64,000 bases of DNA, taken from Pempheris klunzingeri. Taxonomy: Eukaryota; Chordata; Actinopteri; Acropomatiformes; Pempheridae. This document shows, piece after piece, positions 33,746-47,171 of the stretch. Both the position numbers and the translations under genes were made by a program. Each line of letters starts with the position of its first letter. The first letter of the stretch is position 1. The stretch covers positions 11,358,933 to 11,422,932 of the forward strand of contig NC_092023.1 in NCBI RefSeq assembly GCF_042242105.1. Reading direction: 5' to 3'. The notes under the pieces were generated by a model, which was not told the origin of the DNA, made no database searches, and worked only from the letters and a program-made list of their open reading frames with translations.

Positions 33746-36700
33746 TGTGTATCCCTTACTTTACTTCATAGTGTTCTTTCACTGTTACATTTGATAATGA
33801 TGCCATAATGTTGGGTTATACAAGCACAGGTTTTCCTTTTATTGCTTTATAAAGTTTAAGATAAGTTACTCCTCTTTTATAAGACTTTTAAAAGACTGAC
33901 AAAAGGCAGTAAAAGTTTGTATGGCGACTTCAAAATATAACTGATTAGGCTACATAGTTAATAAATAATACAGTCAGGCGACTCTTTTACTTTCTCCCTT
34001 TACCTCCTATTAGTTTATTAGTTCTCCCAAGACGCCGGCACATCATCATTCAGCCAAAGCTCCACCTGCCTGATAACGTTAATCACCCACATACTGCATC
34101 TATAGACACAAACATCTATATACATTCTCTACTGTAGTACAAACACTTGTACTTTACTTGTCTATTTATGTTCAGCATCATTTTATTCTTAAATCCACAA
34201 TGTTGAACAGTTTATATTGGAGGCTACTTCAAGTATTCATTTGCAACATCTTTCCAATTAAGATTTTACATGCAAAGCGACGCATTATTATAAACCCAAC
34301 CCAACAGTATGTGAAATACACTACAATATTAAATTGGCATTAATAATGAAACAGCAGACCAGTAGTAGAACACTCTCAGCTGGTGTTTTTCTGTATGGAG
34401 CACCTCTAAACACTTTTGATAATGTTAATGTTTTTTTAGTTTTAGTCTGGAAGAAAAATTACTTGTGATCCTTTCTCAGTGGACTTATTGGGCATGTCAT
34501 GTCAAATGTTATTAAAGAACATTGGCATACTTTATAATGTGGTTATCCTGCTTTTTCTTTTGTGTATATGTGTGACCCATGTGTTATTTCATGTGGGATG
34601 AGCCAGAAGTGACACTTAAACTAATTAGCTGTAGTGTTATAGTTCTGTTAATAAGCAGTGCTCGTGTATTCTGATACATTGCTGTAGTCTTTCTGTATTA
34701 AATAAGAAATCCTTATTCTGTTTGATTTTAAGCCTCGACAAGCTGAAATAATTTTAAGAAAATGTTTTCTTTCTTTATTTCTTTTTCTTGCTTCTTGTCT
34801 TTTTTCTGTCCTCCTTCCATTTTTTAATCACACACAGGTGAGTAAAGAGCCATCCACAACAAACATCATCATCCAGTTTTAGTTTAATTCCTTTTTAGAA
34901 AAAAAAAAAAAATCTCTTCACTTCAGTACATATGCATTGCACAAGGCGGGGACCCGACTTTTTTTTCCTTTTTTTTTTTTTAACCTTTCTGTTTTCAAAC
35001 CGGAGTTAAAAGCAGCAGCAGAACTGACACCATCAACCAGCACTGGGCTTCCCAAAAACTTTCACACCCATATCCAGATCACAGAGGAGCCGATGTGAAC
35101 GATCGGCACTGAAATCCAGCAGACAGAAAACAGGCACCTGGACTGTGGCTGACAAGAGCATCGATGAATTTAACACAGAGTCTAGTTTAATGTCCCACAT
35201 TTCCCCTTCAGTTACCAATCACCATTCAGAGTGAGTGTGAACACATTTAGCATGGTTATTTATTTATTTTTTTTAATCAAAGTAAAATAGAACTGAATGG
35301 AATTGAGAATATTATATTAAAGTGACAATAAAACATTGAACTGAATGCCTGAAATTTTAGACGATCACAGAAAAACATCTAGAAATGTATTGAAAAATCT
35401 TCATTAGTCATATACTACAAGCAGGTTACAACACACACCTAAAAGTATTTGCCAATACTATTTGTCCCAGCTCTGGTAAAGCTGTTGCTAAAGGTGATAA
35501 AGCTGCAGAGGAAAATGGTTTGTCTCGATGCGTTTTCTGTCTGCGTTGGGATTGTAAATGAAGTGCCGAGTCGCGTTCGGGGGAAACCTGACCCTGAACA
35601 GTTGAAACAACTTTATCAACAGACAGATTGCTGGTGTAGAATATATCATATTAATATTATTTACAAAATCTCATCTCTGTACAATCAAATACACAAGGGT
35701 GAAAAGGTCTGTCCTGCAAGTCAAGCATTCCAGAAGACAGTTTAAAGGCCGTACGTGTTCACGCAACAGGATGTTTGACCAGATTAAGAACCTCTGAGGA
35801 AATCCTGAAAAGGTCGGGAGGTCACAAAGACCACTGCGCTGCTGTCTGAGAGAAGTTTGTGACACGAGGTTTGACAGCAACAAGGTGTTTACAGTTTGAT
35901 ATCCATCCTAAACTATCACTGCTAAAGATCGTCACAGAGCTTCAGCCTGTTCAACCAGTTTGGATGAGATGAGGGTCTGCAATGACGCATCCAGTCAAGA
36001 CCAACTGTACGTGTGTTAAAAAAAGCTCCTTACTGCACGTGTCGATGGCCTTACAGTGCCACAGCACGTATGCAGTTAGCATGTTTAGGTCACACAGGTC
36101 ACAGAGAAAAAACATGCTCCTTTTGGTGCATAATTCAGCCTCAAACATCCTGTTGCGCACATCCACCTTAAATAGTGTTAACAAGTAAATCAGCAGGACA
36201 GAAACTTCAGGAGGAGAAACTCTCTCCTTCAAGATTCAAACAGGATTTTTAAGGGGGGAAAACTAACAGGGTTGCATATTTTTTTTTCTAAAAAACATTT
36301 ACAAACAAATCAATTCAACTCTGGTAGCTTTGGAGAAGAGGTGAGTTTGTTGAAAGGGACACAGATCCATGGATGAGTTACTGCATAGCCTGTTGGTTAG
36401 ATTTCACTATCGATGATATAACATTTGCCGTTCGGTGGACGCTTTAAGCCAAAGATTCCTACAGTACCGAGACATATATACTGATCTGAATACACATGGT
36501 CCCAGTGGGAAATAAACCCAACACAGTGTTAGTGAGGCTCAAACCCCAAACCTCAAAATCACAACACAGGCTGTTATCAAAGCAGACAAACACCCACGCT
36601 GTCGACTCTTGATAACAGAAAAATCACTGCGTAAAAGCTGGTTTACTCAAATGACTGGATTCTTGCTTCATACTGTATCTGCGCTGTAGTTACAGAAAAT

Positions 36701-39700
36701 GTGTGAAACACTTTTGAAAGGACAAAGATGTCAACAACAGCGCAAGATGGGACACTCCTTTGAGTGTCATTGCTGACAAGATGAACACAGTTTATGTAAA
36801 GTATTCAAATTCAAGCAAATATTCATCTTATTTTTGCTGCAAGTATTTGTACTCATGATGTTCCCATGACAGAGCCTAACTCTGGCTTGGAACAGTTTTA
36901 GATCAGCTGAGTATGAAAGGTATGTTATAACTTGCAGGTATATCATCACTAGGAACGTACAGGCACACTTTAAAATCAACAACTGTTAAACACGTAATCT
37001 ATGTAAAGCACAAACGATGCATCGTCTTAAAAATGTGCCCACTGTTTAAATCACTTGAATGAATAAACGCTCCTTCTGCTCCAGTCTACAACTGTTTTGG
37101 GATAAAAGGTTCTGCGGGACAGCGATATGTGTTTAAAAACTTTGATCACTTTCCTAAGTACTCCAAATCACAACATGTTCGAAAAGGCTTCTTTGGCCTG
37201 ACGGAGCATAATAGCAGGGATTTACATTTGAGGGAACAATCACACTGGTTCTTTTGTGCCAACCCAAAACAATCAAACCATGAAAACAAATTCAGTACAA
37301 GAATATTTTCATATCCAGTGGGGGAAAACACATTAACTTACATTATTACTTACCACTGGCCAAAACAAAGACAAAAGCAGGATAAAAAAAACAAAAGGAC
37401 ATACCTTTAAAAAAATGTTCCCACACCAAACTATTACCCAAAAACATAAAGAGAAAGGTTGGAAAACTCCAGTTTTCCAAATTCCAGTTCTTATTATTAA
37501 TGATCTGCGATACCTAAAGAATGTTGTGGCTTTCCACATTATCAAGTTTTATAACCAAAATCACTGCGATACTAGTGGAGGTCAATGTTGTTTTTGTACT
37601 ATGACACACTTGGGAATAGAAGGTGAGTTGTGAATGCCGAATATAATGATAACCAGGCTGTGAATGTGTGTTAACTGCACTGAATGTGTTACAGTACAAT
37701 GGCAAAAATATACAAAACAAAACAAAAAAACAAAGCAACACAGAAAGCAAGAGTGAAACCTGATCAATACGATGCATCTGCGAGCACAAGGTTATAAAAA
37801 CATTGAGGTGAAGTTCAGAGGGTGAAGAAATCACATATTAAATCACAGAGGAAGAAAGTGAAGGGCACAAACATGGCGTGAGCAGGCTGACACACAGTGA
37901 AGGCAACTGATGGGGAGGGGGGGTTAGCAGAAGCCCAAGACAACTAACACTGGCCTGATTTTAAAGGTGAGTGGCACCTAACAGGTTGAGGCCACTATGA
38001 TCATCCAAACATGAGTTGGAACAAGGCAAATAAAAGAAAAAAAAAAAAAAGCACCTGAAAAGATTTGCAGTGTCACTGGAGCTGAAAACAAGCATAATCG
38101 AACACACTGATGTTTCAGTGTTTTCAGGGAAAACTCCAAAATACTACTAATCAAATAGTAGCTCACAACAGATTTACTCTCAACACTTGGCATTTGGACT
38201 ATTGAGGCCAGTAGGAAGTTAATGAAGCCTATTCCACTAAAGTGTACCCACATCAGAAAAATACTCATTTTCAACTGTTAGCATACATGAACTACAGAGG
38301 ATCCACTGTGTCAGTAACTGATCATTCTGTTTGCTGATGACTAGTGAACTTATGAAGGGCCCTCATCTATTCTGATTCGGTCCAATCTTCAATTTGCAAA
38401 CACAACAGCTTCAAATTCACGACATAACCTCTCATAATGTAAGTGTAATATCAGTGTATTCTGATTCACTGTGGATAAAAACACCAGCTTAAAAGAACTG
38501 CACGGCCTATAATCCAACTGCCCTTTTTACAATTTAACTAAACAAAATAAAAACCTGTATAGCAGCAAATACATTATTCGTTGGGGTCAAAGTCCATGGG
38601 TAGGTTAGAAGAGGAGATGACTGCAATCACTTGATTTTGTTAAAGATGTTCAGAATACTTGCAAAACATTCAACTAGCTGATTTTACCCTTGTTATTATA
38701 CTGCAGGTGAAATTTGAGAAAACACAAGGTTTGTCAAAAAAATCCTCAGTGCTGAACTAACACTTGTATATCAAGCTCAGAAACACAGAAAACTAACTGA
38801 CCCAAAAGTGTTGGTGGCGATGGTTTGGAGGTATTTTAACAGCAAGTAGTCAAGAGAATAAAAAGCGTGAGACGGAGGTGAATTACACAAAGGAAAAGAC
38901 CACAGTTTCTCTGCTGGAGAGTAAAGGCATGTGGACAGTGGTACTAAATATGCAAAGTAGCGGACAGTGGACACTGCACTGTCCAGCTTTATGGTTCAGC
39001 TGCTTTTACATATAACAGAGAGGAAAGGCTGTGAAGGTCCAGGTTGGAGAGGGGTTGTGGGGGGGGGGGTCAGTACCATGGCATTACAGGAAACAGTACA
39101 CTTGGGGTCCATGCTTCTCCAGAGGAGCTGTAATCTATTAATTCTTTAACTGACTGACGTTGAAGCCTCTTTGCCTGTCCCTCTGCCCTCTTTTTAAGTC
39201 TTGTGTGCCACAACTTGGTTTGTGTATAGCAAGTGTGGTTAATTCAGATCGATTATGCCAATTGCAACTCAGCTCAGTCAGTCTGGGCCTGGGCATGGCT
39301 TCATGGTTGGTGACTGACAAAGCAGTGGGTTGTAGCAGGGAAGTCTGTTTTTTTTATCATTGTTTGTGAGCACAAAGAGGGGGGAATAAAATCCCCCCTG
39401 CCCAACAGCATTTTGAGAACAAATGACCAAATTTCACACACAATGTCTGAAGTAAAAACAGTCTTAACTAAGTAGTTGAATTGATTCAAATTTGCATTAG
39501 TGTATTATACATGAGGGGTGACCCCTGGTCTCCCAAAAGGTGACACCATTCCTCTACTTCTGCATCTACAGCAGGGGAGCTGAACTTTTTTATGCCAGGA
39601 CTCACAAGGAGCACATTTAATCTCAGCCTGTATCAGCTCAACCTGAACACGTCATTAAGTCACACTGCAACATCCAAACAAGGCAGCAGGGTGGTAGAGG

Positions 39701-40902
39701 ATCTAGACTAGAGGGTGAGGAAACAGGCCTCCACCCTGCTGAAGTGTCCCTTAACAGACAGGGAAGGGCAAGAGAAAAAGACGAGAGAAAAAAAAACAAA
39801 ACATCCCATAGTAACACAGGCGGCTGAGCAGGACTGGGTCCTAAGCTGTAGTTGTAGTGATGCTAGCCAGCAGAAATCAACAATACAGACACGGCTGTAG
39901 CGCTGTCTGTTGGAAGACAATGTCTTGGTCCCATCATCTAACACTAAACTCGGCAGGTTAGGTATGCATGCGTGGCAATATGGTGTTGTGTTGTTGTTAA
40001 TGTTTACATGTAGGCAGACGGAGGAGAGACAAACAAAAAGCAAAGGCCATGCAGTGGAGCATAAGAAAGAATTAAAGACTGTTTTTGAAGGAGGCAGGTG
40101 TCACACGAATCTCAACAGGATTTGGCTTCAGTGCACTCCTTAGAGGACTGTACCGTGGTGGGCAACCTTTTGTGCAACAAAATGCCTCCCGGGCCTTAGC
40201 GACTGCCACAACTGCTGTCCAGCTGCAGTTTGGAGCTCGGTGACCACAGGCTGTAGTCTTGGTGGTTTTACAGCATCAGCAACAACCAGGAGTTCACTTC
40301 ACCAGAAGGTTCAGCTGCAGCTGTCAGTCTGTACTCTGACAGATGAAGGCGGGAGGCATTGGTGGTCAAATCGTGTTTCGCAGAAAAATTAATTTCTGTG
40401 GTAAAAAATGCCCAATCACTCATTCAAGAGTAACTTCTCTTAAAGAACTGTTGCACAAATAGTTGCCTGGGGCACCACAGCCTCCAGGACGTAATGCTAC
40501 AGTAGCTATTCACACAAACACAGTAACATAAAACACTAAAATACTCTGTGTCTCTTTGCTTCCTGACACATAGCTGATTACAGGAATCAACAGAGGCAAT
40601 TACAGGAAACCATAAATTAAAGATTACAATATTAAACCTCTATGATAGGGGGGCTCTGGGAAATTTAAGAGAAGAATGTTAGAGGTTATCAATATTTACA
40701 AGAGTTAAATTATTAAAATGGCTTTTCTCAGTGTCTGTGTCTCTCTCTTAGTGTTCGTTTAGCGGCCTCTGTGAATGGGACCTTTCAGCAGCGTCAAAGT
40801 TGATGACGTCACAGCATTGAGAGTTGATGACATCACAGCGCTCGGGGGGGGGGGTGGACGACATCGTCGTCGAAGGTTGACGATGTCGCGACACAATTTC
40901 CT

Positions 40903-42829
40903 TCACGGGTCCTCTGTTATCTTGAGCAGCTCCATCAGCGCCCCGACAGCTCCAAAGTAACCCTGGTGCAAACACACACACTTTTTACACATCACGTCCC
41001 TGAATTTCAATAAATTACACTGGATGATGTTTGTTTTTGTTTTTTTCAGCCCAGCACTGAGCTCAGACCTTAGATAGAAGACATCCCATGTTATCCTGAC
41101 ATCCTGCAGGTCTGACTAAAGCTCCACTGCTGATAAATTCATCTTACGGTTTATTAGTCGACTGCTCACCTCATGTTCGAGGAAGAGGGCTCTTAGTTGT
41201 CCTTTAGACCAGAAGTCCATGGCGTAGGCTAGCAGTTTTGTGGACACTGTGTTGATGCGAAGGAAGTTCCCAACAAACACCACACGCTCAATTTTCTGAT
41301 GTGGAGAGAGATGTGGGGAAAGGTCAGAGACAGAGAAATCAGGCCCAATTATGTATGTGACAATTATGTCAGTCTCTTTATAAAACTTTTTAAAATCTGT
41401 TCTTCAGCACTTTAACATAATTATGCATTATTTTAAACATATCAACAGGCACAAGTGCTTACGGTCGTGACAGATATCATGAATTAATTTTCTATGTGAA
41501 ACAGATCAGTAGCTGAAGGCAAACGGCAGCACATGTTCAGAACCACATGGTGGTGCTGGAGAGCTGATAAACTCTTGTTCTACTATGGAGAAAGGTTATG
41601 AACAAATGAGCTACCAATGCTTATTAAATGTGGTAGCACATCAAAAACTGAAAACCTTTCAAAATTGCAACGAAGCCAGACAAATTCCTAAAACTGCTAA
41701 ATGCTGCTAAAACATTTCTCGTGTGTCATGGAAACATAATTTTCTTGAATCTATATTAAGTAAATCACCTGATTTATTTATATTTATATCGTGTAAATTC
41801 AGCAGGTGTGTGGAAAAGGAAAACTGTCAAGATACTGTAAAATCACTGTGACCTGTATTACAACATTGCTTGACACAGAGGTTATCTTCATGCTGTAAAC
41901 TGCATTGTGCAATTTGATCATTCTGACTGTGCACTTAGAGCAAGGCAAGTGTGTGTTTGTGTGCTAACGTATGAGTGTGTTAAAGCTTGGCTGGACCAGT
42001 ACACTGATATGCCCTGCATAATCAGGACCTTCACCTTGACAGGATGTCTACAGCCAGAGGAAAACACTGGTACAAAATACTTCTTCCCCTCATGCATTTG
42101 TCAAGTACTCAGTGATGTCTTTAGAAATCTAATTATTTATTTAAAAGGCCAAATATGTCCCAGTTTTTTTTTTTGTTTGTTTTTTTTTAGGTATGATGGT
42201 CACATGGCCTTCAAGTTTTTCAGAGGAAGATTTTAGTCTCTACATTTTATCCCTACAACCTTTTATGGGAAACTCTTTCTAACATCAACATTGAAGGTAA
42301 TCAAAATCGAAACCTGACCGATAGATTAATTCCATACAAAAGCATCAATATCAGCCCTCAACTCTACGGTCTTCGCTGCAGCTCTGCGTGCAGTGATAGC
42401 CCTGTACAATGCTGCTTGATCGCCATGCCACAAGGCAACACTGTAAAGAAGCTCACAGCACACAGAAAGACTCCTGGCTCACCCAGAAAATAACCGTGGC
42501 TGCTGCTGAAAAACGCTCAAAATCCACGTTCAGCAACTGATCCATTTGTGTCTCATTTAACTCTTTACTGAGTGAGTTCACAGTTGATTATTTGAAACTC
42601 GCTGCCATTTTACAATTGAGTTTCAAAACATCAGCAACAGTGAGCTGCGGATTTCGTTTTATTTTGTTTTACTGATAGAGCTTGTCTACTATGAATCCCA
42701 TATCACTAGTCATTCGTCATGGTCGCCATACTAGTCATAGATAATCACTTCTATGTTTGTGTACAACATAAGCCACACATGCCTCTTGTGGATATTAAGT
42801 TGGATGATAGTGACCAGGACTCTGTGTGT

Positions 42830-42861
<32 letters not shown>

Positions 42862-45800
42862 ACCTCGTTGACAGCACACATCCGTGCTATGGATCCTATG
42901 TTATTAGTAATGGTGACCAGCGTGGCTCTGGCCAGGTCTTCCTTACTGATGCTGTCTCGCTTCTCTTTGCTCATCATGTGACCAAAACTGTAAAACAGAC
43001 CATATGAAACATCTGTCATCTGTCATTTTAGATGTAAACATGTACACGGACCCACTTTCTCAATGGGTGCCATTCAAGTTTGAACTCTTGTCTATGTGTG
43101 TGTGTGTGTCAATAAAAGATGGTGATTAGAATCGAACGACTGCGATAAAATTTGTTTTTCACTTCGCTTTATGGATCAACCTTTGAACACAGCCCTGCAG
43201 GTTTACTGTATACACGCTGAACTCAGATAAGCAAGTAAAGGACTGAGCATGCCATTGAGTTCATGCGTGCGTACCTTATGCTTACTATTATGAGGCAGAT
43301 ATCATTTCACACACCCTTTGCTAGCATGTCTTTTGTATTTTGGTTAGAGCTGCGTGTGCAGCCACGCTTTTATACAAAGCATGACGCGCACTGTGTCCAC
43401 ATACAAATTAAACCCTGTTAAATCATTTTGGATAATTCATTCAAGTTCCAAATTCAGATTAGTTCATTAGCTTTACATCGTGTTGAGTTTGAAGATCAAT
43501 TGAGGTTTATCCAGCTTTCGATGAGTCAAAATGAACATGCATCTGATTAAGATTTGGTTTAGGGCTGCTATATCCAAATCACCATTTTCTGATTCAACTA
43601 TGAGTAGCCAGTTAAAACTGAATATTCCACTTTTTTTAACTGATGTTTTTTTTAATGTTTATTTTTTTAAATGTTTTATTTATTCAATATACCTCACTCA
43701 CAGTTATGAGACATACATTATTCACAGCCACTGCCCAGTTGTGTTATAGTCCAGCACATCAGCAGTGCAGACGCCCTAACTTCAACTCCCATAACATTTC
43801 CTGTAACATCTACATAAACTGTAAGGCTTATGTTTTAGTGTCTTTCGCTGATGTGAAAATATCAAATTTCAACTATTGACAACAACACAACAATCAATTT
43901 GGCAAATAGCTAGATGTTTTGTCTTTAGAGAGGATCATCACACACAGCAGGCCAAGAGTTTTCCTGTATAATCACAACCCTTTATTATTGGCCTACTGAG
44001 ACTAAGTGTCTTGCTGAAGTGAACTGTGTCAACATTGTAGCACACTCACCTGGATGCAACGGCGGAGCCCTGTAGGCCAAAGCGCTCATAGTCTCCACCG
44101 TAGATGTCTTTCACTAGTTTGTCCACATTGGTGGAGTCGCCCTTGCTCGCCATTTCCAACGCCTCCTCAAACGTCTCGCAGCCCGTAAGCAGGCAGCAAA
44201 GGCCCAGGAATGTACCACCTCCCAGACTGAAAGTAAGAGGGAAAAAATAATAGAGGGAAACAGAGAAAAAAAAAAGTGAGGTTATAAGTGAGGGTTCATT
44301 TACACCTGTCCACTTGTGATGGGATCACTATAGACGCATGTTAATATCAGGTCTGAACAGAGCCTTCCTTGGATAGGGACAATAGACAGCGACAGGAAAC
44401 AGGGGAGAGAGAGGGGATGCAGTAAGGGCTCAGCCTTAATGCTACACACTCTACCAGGTGAGCTCCTAGGGCACCCCTAGTTTGCTCCGAGGGTGTGGCA
44501 GACTGAAATTGGAACCTTAGACACACAAACACACACACACTAATGTCATGGTGAGCAGCTGCAAGACACACTTGCCATTTACAGAACAAGGAAGTAACAA
44601 GTGTATACCATGACACTAATTATGTGTACACACACAGACACACACATACTCACAGACTGACTGACTACAGTGTGGCTCAACTAGTTTAACGTACAGTACT
44701 TGTTCAATTGTTAAATAAAATATAAAATGTAAATGTAAATTACTCTGGGAGGGACTTTGTTTCAGCTCTCCAATCATTGGTTCAATATCTAATAGCAATC
44801 CATTCCCATTGTTACATAAGCACTTCGGTACAAAAGGTGATCATGGCTGGGATTCAAAACCAGTGATTCTGGTCTATCTGGTTGATCAGCTAAAGCCTTA
44901 TGTGCATATTCAATAATCATAAGAAAAAATCAAGTTTGACTTTGCCCTGTTTCCTAACATTATATTTCTTGTTATTAATTTCAGTCTAATGTTTCAGTAA
45001 ATCTTAATAAATTGTACTACAAGGCAATGAGCTGTTGAAAGGGGTCGACCCTGACGTATGTAGTTACGCAACTGTTTTATCAGTGGCAGTGAAAACTTAA
45101 CAGGTGCGGTCACACCAGTTGAGCTTGTTTTGTCTCTGAGCCTCATGCAAGAACCTCTCATAAATGAGAATATAATTGGTCCTAAGTGGCACGTTTTAGC
45201 GGCTTAACAGAATTTGTAGCATTTCAAACCTGTTGTATGAGACATTTACAGACATTTTGCATACAAGAACACTTGTTTCACTCATGATGCCTTCATCTGA
45301 ATGAATTTGGAGTTTAAATATGATGCCAAACTAACTAAAACAAACTTAATGCAAAATTCTATTCTGTTTATCAGATCTTTATGGTCATGTCTTCACAATT
45401 TACTGAGAGGCTATTTTAGATTATTCATGAGGCTGAAATGAGCAGTTTATGATCGTTTTTGTCCGGTTTAGAGAGTTTGGTCAAACTGACCTGAAACACT
45501 CCTACACTCACAGAAAGAGTGAGTTTTTTCCGAAAAGACTGCAAAAATGTTTTTGCATGTCATGTAGTACATAGGTGTTTATCCTCCTCACCTGGTCCCA
45601 GTCACCCGTTTGTAGTTGTTCTCGGAGTACACGGCCAGTATGGAGACTCCGGAGCCGATGTTGACCAGCAGCATAGGGAAGGGGTTGTCCAGGGTGCAGG
45701 GCTTCTTCACACAGCTCTGGGTGTCGGATGGGTTCTGGAAATAGTAGCACTCTGGGTGTCCGTTGAAGCTCACCCGGTCGACAAACAGCAGGCCGCGGAT

Positions 45801-47139
45801 CAGGCAGTCCAGCTCGTCAAGCTTCAGCAGCTCCAGGTCGGCCATCTGTGGCGCAAATGGAAGAGGGTTAAAATACTGAGAGGACACTACTTTAGCTGCA
45901 AAATGCCATCGAAGGGGTTTTAAATTTTTCAAGGTGATTTAAAGTAAAAGATCGTCCTGTTGGACGCATCGATTTGTCAGTTTTATGACGCTGAAATGAC
46001 ATAAGTGTGTACAAGTACTTGGTTCAGCTTAGTTCATACTGCAGTGCCCAGGGAGAGTTCATTGATCCTACTGCACTGCAGAGAGTGTCAATGAACTCAG
46101 GTAAACAGGCACAGAGACAGATATAAAACACACTCACTTCTAAAAGTAACATTAAAGGACTTAAAAGTCACCAGACAAATGCAGACGAGTACAGAAAGCA
46201 TCTATCAAAAGCAAAAAAATAAATGCAGACAGCAATATCTCCTCAATTCTGATTATAACTGGTGAGACTAATTCTGTACTGTAAATGTGACAGAGCTGTT
46301 TATGTGGCCTTGTTACCATTATCAGTAAGTGGGGCTGCAACTAATGATTATTTTCATTATTGATTCATTTGCGGATTAATCGTTTGGTCGATAGACAACA
46401 GTGAAGACGTGTTTTGCAATATTCTAGAGCTTACGGTGACTTCATTAAATGTTCTGTTTTGTCTGACCAACGATCAAAATCTCAGGGATATACAATTAAG
46501 TATAATGTCCAACGAGGAAAAGCAACATATTCTCCAATAAGCTTTTTTGACTGATAAATCAACTAATCGTTGCAGCATGACGTGTATTTTCTGTGGCCAT
46601 GCACTCACTGTTCTGAAGTCATTCTCAAACTTGTACGCTCCGCCCCCGGTGGCGCAGAGTGTCGTGTGCAGGCTGGAGAAGTTCTTGTCGCGACCCATCT
46701 GGATGAAACGGGGCATGGCCTGTGTTGGGAATCGGATGAAGTGCAGGTTCCCTGTCCTGCCGCACATGGTCAGGTTCCTCAGCTCCAGGTGGACGTCACG
46801 GACGCCTGTTTTACCTGAGTCAGGCGGGGAACGATCTTTATTGCATAGGACAAAACATGGGATTCCGGCCTGATGTACTAATGTTGATTTATGAATTGCA
46901 AACACACTCAGTGGTTAATTCATCCGAGCACTAAAAAGTATTATTTCTTTGCCATGTCAGAACTTTAGAGCTGAACAAGAAGTAAAGAGCAAAATTCTGA
47001 AAAACACCGTGGCTATTTTACGTTATTAGTAAAACACACAAAAAAAATAAAATACATCCTGGTATCTTCTCATAAAAGGTGTCCATGACCTGACTTAGTC
47101 ACACACGTGACTTAACAGATGCAAGCATGTGGGTGTGAC

Positions 47140-47171
<32 letters not shown>

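Larger units (their letters stand above)
29720..40902. other. slc16a12-pank1 intergenic interval, probably including the pank1 3' UTR
   Basis: Apart from separately listed elements I see no coding exon. The part nearest pank1 (about 35.4-40.9 kb) is poor in recognisable repeats and microsatellites compared with the rest of the window, which would suit a long 3' UTR. I could not fix a poly(A) site: TTTATT (AATAAA on minus) occurs near 35250-35260. A GT tract is at 32954-32974 and an 11-G run at about 40844-40854. Confidence 0.5.

Noticed and set aside
33366..33746. 126-codon minus-strand frame with a polyproline run
   Set aside because: The prolines come from the G-rich purine tract on the plus strand. 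The remainder has no similarity I know. Kept only as a possible noncoding exon.
35033..35218. Possible exon on the minus strand between slc16a12 and pank1
   Set aside because: Open frame is short, splice sites are weak and the protein is not recognised.
44440..44480. tRNA gene
   Set aside because: Only an A-box-like segment with a misplaced B box. The flanking CTCTCTCTCCCC body shows it is a SINE.
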